A stretch of DNA of 64,000 bases from Streptomyces sp. NBC_01264 (GTDB lineage Bacteria; Actinomycetota; Actinomycetes; Streptomycetales; Streptomycetaceae): positions 1,302,001-1,366,000 of the forward strand of contig NZ_JAPEOX010000001.1 in assembly GCF_026340675.1 (NCBI RefSeq), given 5' to 3'. Within the stretch, counting starts at the first letter, position 1; each line of letters begins with the position of its first letter. The position numbers and the translations under genes are program-made. The notes below the pieces were generated by a model. It had not been told where the DNA came from and did not search any database. It was given only the letters and a program-made list of their open reading frames with translations. This document shows, in pieces, positions 60,100 through 64,000 of this stretch.

Positions 60100-60696
60100 C
60101 TAGGCGAGGACCGCGTCGATCATCCGGCGGGCCACGGTCTTCAGTTCGGCCGGGTCGGGTGCGGGGCGGGTGCGGGCGGGTGCGCCCGCGAGGCGGTCGT
60201 AGAGGAGTCCGTCGGTCCAGGCGACCAGGAGTTCGGCGGATTCGGCCGGCCGGGCGGCGCCGAGTGCCGCGAGGATCCCGGCGGCCCGCTCGCGCGAGCC
60301 CCGGCCGGCCCGGTGGAGTTCCGTCGCGAGCTCCGGGTTCCGCGCGGCCTCCAGGCTCAGCTCGAAGCGCGCCAGTTGCCGGGACCGCCCCGTGGTCAGC
60401 CATCGGTGGAGCAGCGCGGCGACCGCCGCGGCGACGGCGTCCCGGTCCGCCGGTGAAGGCGGGGCGCCCCCGTCGAAGTCGCCGAGGTCCAGCTCGGCCA
60501 GCCGTGCGTAGCAGGCGCCGATCAGCGCGGTCCTCGTACGGAAGTAGTACGAGGTGCTGCCCGCCGGAAGCCCCGCCGCGCCGTCGACCGCCCGGTGCGT
60601 CAGGCCCCTGAGCCCGACGGCGGCCACGAGGTCGATCGCGCTGTCCGCGATCAGGGTTCTGCGGTCGCCGCCGCGCTCGGGGGAACTGGAACTCAT
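60100..60696 (-). CDS. TetR family transcriptional regulator
   Basis: This 198-residue protein has the helix-turn-helix RRTLIADSAIDLVAAVGLRGLTHRAVDGAAGLPAGSTSYYFRTRTALI (about 12-60) and an all-helical ligand domain with RQLARFELSLEAARNPELATELHRAG. It is divergent from a flavin monooxygenase gene. The 83 bp between them contain two palindromes at 60701-60722 and 60736-60753, 33 bp centre to centre. This is the standard layout of a TetR repressor regulating itself and a divergent enzyme gene. Confidence 0.9.
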   Translation of the reverse strand: MSSSSPERGGDRRTLIADSAIDLVAAVGLRGLTHRAVDGAAGLPAGSTSYYFRTRTALIGACYARLAELDLGDFDGGAPPSPADRDAVAAAVAALLHRWLTTGRSRQLARFELSLEAARNPELATELHRAGRGSRERAAGILAALGAARPAESAELLVAWTDGLLYDRLAGAPARTRPAPDPAELKTVARRMIDAVLA

Positions 60697-60700
60697 GGTG

Positions 60701-60722
60701 GCACTCTACAGATGTAGAGTGC
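60701..60722. promoter_or_regulatory. First TetR operator palindrome
   Basis: Arms GCACTCTACA and TGTAGAGTGC (60701-60710 and 60713-60722) around GA form a 22-bp dyad beginning five bases before the TetR ATG. Its core CTCTACA-N2-TGTAGAG is identical to that of the second palindrome. Confidence 0.85.
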
Positions 60723-60735
60723 CGCACATCGGCAT

Positions 60736-60753
60736 CCTCTACAGCTGTAGAGG
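60736..60753. promoter_or_regulatory. Second TetR operator palindrome
   Basis: CCTCTACAGCTGTAGAGG is a perfect 18-bp palindrome, 26 bp before the monooxygenase ATG (60780). It shares the core CTCTACA-N2-TGTAGAG with 60701-60722. The two cores lie 33 bp apart, about three helical turns, so two dimers can bind on the same face. Confidence 0.85.
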
Positions 60754-60779
60754 CCATGGGGAGCGAGGGAGGACCTGTC

Positions 60780-61985
60780 ATGACGCGACGTCATGCGGTG
60801 GTCGCGGGTGCGGGGATCGGCGGGCTCTCGGCGGCGGTGGCCCTGCACCGTCGTGGTTGGAAGGTCACCGTCTGCGAACGCTCGGTGGGGCCTTCCGCCG
60901 TCGGCGCGGGGATCGTCCTCGCCCCCAACGCCCTGCGCGCCTTCGACGCGATCGGCTTCGACCCCGTCCGCGCGACCGGGCACGCCGCCCCCGCCGCGAT
61001 GGACCTGCGCCGCCCCGGCGGCCGCCTGCTGAGCCGCGCCGACAGCGCCGCGCTGACCGCCCGGTACGGTCGGCCCCCGCTCGCCGTGTACCGCCCGACC
61101 CTCGCCGCCGCCCTGGCCGCCGAACTCCCCGCGGGAGCCATCCGGTACGGCACGGCGGTGACCGCCGTCGACGACGCGGACGGCGAACCGCTCGTCCACA
61201 CCGCGACCGGCGCCCTCGCCACCGGCGCCCTCACCGCCGACCTCGTCATCGCCGCCGACGGCATCCACAGCCCGATCCGCAGCCAGTACTTCCCGGCCCA
61301 TCCCGGCCTGCACCACAGCGGGGAGACCTCCTGGCGGACCGTGATCGAGTCCGGCGGCCCGCCCGTGCACGCCGCCTCCGAGACCTGGGGCCGCGGGGAA
61401 CGCTTCGGCATCGTCCCGCTCGCCGACGGCCGCGTGTACCTCTACGCCACCGCGGTCGTCCCGGAGGGCTACCGGCCCACCGATGTCCGTGCCGAACTCC
61501 TGCGCCGCTACGGCACCTGGCACGACCCGGTCCCCGCCCTGCTGGAACGGATCGACCCGGCGGCCGTGCTCCAGCACGACCTGTACGACCTCGCCGCCCC
61601 GCTCCCCCGGTTCCACCAGGGCCGGCTGGCCTGGCTCGGAGACGCGGCGCACGCCATGACCCCCAACCTCGGCCAGGGCGGGTGCCAGGCCGTCGAGGAC
61701 GCCGCCGTCCTCGCGCACCTGCTGGACGGGGCCGGGGTACGGGCGGCCCTGGCCGCCTACAGCGCGGCCCGCTGGGCCCGTACCGACGCCCTGCGCGTCC
61801 GCTCCCGCCGCGCCGGCCGGGTCGCCTCCCTCACGCACCCCCTCGCGGTGGCCGCCCGCGACCTCGCCCTCCGCGCCACCCCGGCCCGCGCCGCACGGCG
61901 CGCCCTGGACGATCTGTTCGCCTTCGGCGGGTTCGGGCTTCCGGAACAGGGGCACACGCCCTCGGGTGACAGGGCCGTGCCCTGA
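60780..61985 (+). CDS. FAD-dependent monooxygenase (PHBH/salicylate hydroxylase-like)
   Basis: This 401-residue protein starts at ATG 60780, seven bases after GGGAGG (60767-60772). It has the dinucleotide fold HAVVAGAGIGGLSAAVALHRRGWKVTVCERS, the DG motif LVIAADGIHSPIRSQYF and the GD motif LAWLGDAAHAMTPNLGQGGCQAVEDAAVLA. These are the signatures of class A flavin monooxygenases, which hydroxylate aromatic or polyketide substrates with NAD(P)H. It is divergent from a TetR gene and probably its regulated target; the TetR ligand may be the substrate. Confidence 0.92.
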   Translation: MTRRHAVVAGAGIGGLSAAVALHRRGWKVTVCERSVGPSAVGAGIVLAPNALRAFDAIGFDPVRATGHAAPAAMDLRRPGGRLLSRADSAALTARYGRPPLAVYRPTLAAALAAELPAGAIRYGTAVTAVDDADGEPLVHTATGALATGALTADLVIAADGIHSPIRSQYFPAHPGLHHSGETSWRTVIESGGPPVHAASETWGRGERFGIVPLADGRVYLYATAVVPEGYRPTDVRAELLRRYGTWHDPVPALLERIDPAAVLQHDLYDLAAPLPRFHQGRLAWLGDAAHAMTPNLGQGGCQAVEDAAVLAHLLDGAGVRAALAAYSAARWARTDALRVRSRRAGRVASLTHPLAVAARDLALRATPARAARRALDDLFAFGGFGLPEQGHTPSGDRAVP

Positions 61986-62045
61986 GGCGCCGACACTCGT
62001 TGTTGTGGTTCGTTGACCGTTGAACACGAAGGCAGGCGAGTCCAT

Positions 62046-62489
62046 ATGACAGACATCGACTGGGACAACCCGATCGACCCCAAGCCGGGCTGGACCCTGG
62101 ATCACGTCAAGCTCTACGCCGGTTCGGGCGGGACGGAGGGGCAGTACTGGAACAACACCCAGACCCTGCTGCTCACCACCATCGGCCGCAAGTCCGGGAA
62201 GCCGGTGCGGACCCCGCTCATCTACGGCGAGGACGAGGGCCGCTACCTCATCGTCGCCTCCAAGGGCGGCGACCCCGCGGACCCGCTCTGGTACCGGAAC
62301 CTCACCGAGCACCCCGAGGTCCGGGTGCAGGTCGGCCCCAAGGTCATGCAGGGCATCGCGCGGACGGCGACGTCCGAGGAGCGCGCCGCGTTCTGGCCTC
62401 TGATGGTGAAGCACTGGCCCTCGTACGACGAGTACCAGACCAAGACCAGCCGCGAGATCCCGATCGTCGTGATCGACCCGGTGAGCTGA
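62046..62489 (+). CDS. Deazaflavin (F420)-dependent nitroreductase family protein
   Basis: This 147-residue protein starts at ATG 62046 after AAGG. It contains the Ddn-type split-barrel pattern WNNTQTLLLTTIGRKSGKPVRTPLIYGEDEGRYLIVASKGGDPADPLWYRNLTEHPEVRVQVGPKVMQGIARTATSEERAAFWPLM. Family members bind F420 (deazaflavin) and reduce nitro or enone compounds. Streptomyces have several. It follows the monooxygenase gene by 60 bp and may be co-transcribed. Confidence 0.9.
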   Translation: MTDIDWDNPIDPKPGWTLDHVKLYAGSGGTEGQYWNNTQTLLLTTIGRKSGKPVRTPLIYGEDEGRYLIVASKGGDPADPLWYRNLTEHPEVRVQVGPKVMQGIARTATSEERAAFWPLMVKHWPSYDEYQTKTSREIPIVVIDPVS

Positions 62490-62506
62490 CAGCGCGCCGG
62501 GGCGCG

Positions 62507-64000
62507 TCAGTGCCCCAGCACCGCCATCGCCGCGTTGTGGCCGGGGACCCCGCTGACGCCGCCGCCGCGGACCGCCCCCGCGCCGCACAGCAGTACGTTG
62601 CGGTGGGCGGTCTCCACGCCCCACCGGCCCCCGCCCTGACCGGAGTCGGCGTACGGCCAGGACAGGTCCCGGTGGAAGATGTGCCCGCCGGGCAGGCGCA
62701 GTTCGCGCTCCAGGTCGAGCGGGGTCTTGGCCTCGATGCACGGGCGGCCGTCGGCGTCGAAGGCCAGGCAGTCGGTGAGCGGTTCGGCCAGGTGGGCGTC
62801 GAGCTGGGCGAGGGTGGCGGCAAGGAGCACCTCGCGCGCCCCCTGGTTGTCCTTTTCGAACAGCCGCGCAGGGGTGTGCAGTCCGAAGAGGGTCAGGGTC
62901 TGGTAGCCCTGCTCCGCGAGCTCGGGCCCCAGGATCGTCGGATCCGTCAGCGAGTGGCAGTAGATCTCCGAGGGCGGTACGGAGGGCAGTTCGCCGGCGG
63001 CGGCCTCCGCGTGGGCCCGGGCGAGCTGTTCGTACCCCTCCGCGATGTGGAAGGTGCCGCCGAAGGCCTCGCGCGGGTCCACGGAGGTGTCCCGCAGCCG
63101 GGGCAGGCGGCGCAGCAGCATGTTGACCTTGAGCTGGGCCCCCTCGGGGGCCGGCTGGGCCGGCTCCTCCCCGAGGAGTTCGGCGAGCGCCCGCGGGGAG
63201 GCGCCCACGAGCACCACCCGGCCGGCGACCCGTCCCTCGCCCGTCGCCGTACGGAAGGTCACCTCGGCCGGGGCGGTCGTGCCGTCCGTGTCGATGCGCA
63301 GCGCCTCGTGCCCGGTGGCGATCTCCGCCCCGGCCGCCAGGGCGGCCGCGGCGAGGGCGTCGGTGAGGGCGCCCATGCCGCCGACCGGGACGTCCCAGTC
63401 GCCGGTGCCGCCGCCGATGACGTGGTAGAGGAAGCAGCGGTTCTGGGCCAGGCCCGGGTCGTGGGCGTCGGCGAAGGTGCCGATCAGCGCGTCCGTGAGG
63501 ACGACCCCGCGCACCAGGTCGTCGGCGAACTCCCGCTCGACGGCCCGGCCGATCGGCTCCTCGAACAGCATCCGCCAGGCCGCCTCGTCGTCGAGCCGCG
63601 CCCGCAGCTCCGCGCGCGTGGGCAGCGGCTCGGTCAGGGTCGGGAAGAGGCGTTCGGCGGCCCGCCCGGTGGTCCCGTAGAAGGCGCGCCAGTTCTCGTA
63701 CTCCCGCTCCGAGCCGGTGAGCCGCGCGAAGGACTCCCGGGTGCGTGCCTCGCCGCCGCCGACCAGCAGTCCGCCGGGGCGGCCGGCGCGCTCGACGGGG
63801 GTGTACGAGGAGACGGAGCGCTTGCGGACATCGAAGCTCAGCCCCAGCTCGCGCACGATCTTCGCCGGGAGCAGCGAGACGAGGTAGGAGTAGCGGGACA
63901 GGCGGGCGTCGACGCCCGGGAACGGCCGGGTGGACACGGCGGCCCCGCCGGTGCGGCCGAGCCGCTCCAGGACCAGGACCGAGCGGCCGGCCCTGGCCAG
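62507..64000 (-). CDS. Phytoene dehydrogenase-like NAD(P)/FAD oxidoreductase, N-terminus cut by the window edge
   Basis: The frame is open to position 64000, so the N-terminal FAD fold is only partly inside the window; just before the first internal start the sequence reads LVLERLGRTGGAA, the glycine-rich acid-rich part of the FAD site. Inside the window are GGTGDWDVPVGGMGALTDALAAAALAAGAEI, the regulatory HCHSL-like CHSLTDPTILGPELAEQGYQTLTLFGLHTPARLF and the C-terminal FAD-binding GRWGVETAHRNVLLCGAGAVRGGGVSGVPGHNAAMAVLGH. This matches the amino-oxidase/phytoene-desaturase superfamily. It is convergent with the F420 nitroreductase-type gene, with 17 bp between stops. Confidence 0.87.
   Translation of the reverse strand: MARAGRSVLVLERLGRTGGAAVSTRPFPGVDARLSRYSYLVSLLPAKIVRELGLSFDVRKRSVSSYTPVERAGRPGGLLVGGGEARTRESFARLTGSEREYENWRAFYGTTGRAAERLFPTLTEPLPTRAELRARLDDEAAWRMLFEEPIGRAVEREFADDLVRGVVLTDALIGTFADAHDPGLAQNRCFLYHVIGGGTGDWDVPVGGMGALTDALAAAALAAGAEIATGHEALRIDTDGTTAPAEVTFRTATGEGRVAGRVVLVGASPRALAELLGEEPAQPAPEGAQLKVNMLLRRLPRLRDTSVDPREAFGGTFHIAEGYEQLARAHAEAAAGELPSVPPSEIYCHSLTDPTILGPELAEQGYQTLTLFGLHTPARLFEKDNQGAREVLLAATLAQLDAHLAEPLTDCLAFDADGRPCIEAKTPLDLERELRLPGGHIFHRDLSWPYADSGQGGGRWGVETAHRNVLLCGAGAVRGGGVSGVPGHNAAMAVLGH

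Overview
The window is a piece of the chromosome of a Streptomyces or very close relative. The evidence is very high G+C with G/C-ending codons, many GTG and TTG starts behind GGAGG-type ribosome sites, an SSI-type secreted protease inhibitor, a relative of the Streptomyces regulator NsdA, a SpoIIE-type phosphatase, a PucR regulator, a DUF397 protein, and copies of an intergenic repeat containing GGCGTTTGAGG. I see no rRNA, tRNA, insertion sequence, prophage or CRISPR array. Both edges cut a gene: a HEAT-repeat-like protein on the left and a phytoene-dehydrogenase-like flavoprotein on the right.

Layout. 0-7 kb: a WYL regulator and a divergent DUF3224 protein sharing a palindromic operator, a large secreted beta-propeller/LamG/DNRLRE protein, a small hypothetical, a cyclic-nucleotide-binding protein and an SSI inhibitor with Arg at P1. 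7-11 kb: a GNAT/ATP-grasp pair facing an AAC(3)-family acetyltransferase/sirtuin pair, then a VOC protein. 11-17.5 kb: a 1192-residue GT2-TagF fusion for teichoic-acid-like polymers, then a four-gene operon of three Roadblock/LC7-like proteins and one DUF4388-like protein, with an IclR-type helix-turn-helix protein upstream. 17.6-26 kb: DUF4304 and DUF6461 proteins, divergent TetR and PucR regulators around a perfect palindrome, a KimA-like potassium transporter and an IorAB-type molybdenum hydroxylase. 26-31 kb: a PAS-SpoIIE phosphatase, an NsdA-like regulator and an APH-fold kinase.

31-57.5 kb holds an acyl-CoA/steroid-type catabolic set: a KstD-like flavoprotein, two thiolase-fold lipid-transfer proteins with a double DUF35 protein, a crotonase, a FadD19-like CoA ligase, PaaK, two more AMP-forming ligases and a nitronate-monooxygenase-type enzyme. 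Three scattered promoters of this set (31294, 42868, 57471) share an almost identical operator, TCTGA-N7-TCAGA inside TTTTCTGA...TCAGA(A/T)T. Each lies 45-65 bp before a start codon, so one repressor probably controls the loci together. Mixed among them are a LAL-type ATPase lacking a LuxR domain, ACT and DUF397 proteins, a secreted IPT/TIG protein, a BrkB-family membrane protein, a GNAT, a penicillin/AHL acylase and a CaCA-type cation/proton antiporter.

57.5-64 kb: a secreted serine hydrolase with an unusual acidic leader, a TetR gene divergent from a flavin monooxygenase across two well-formed palindromes, a deazaflavin-dependent nitroreductase and the phytoene-dehydrogenase-like gene. Convergent genes are usually separated by perfect or near-perfect hairpins that look like bidirectional terminators. 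Functions are inferred from recognisable motifs in the translated sequence; no database search was run.
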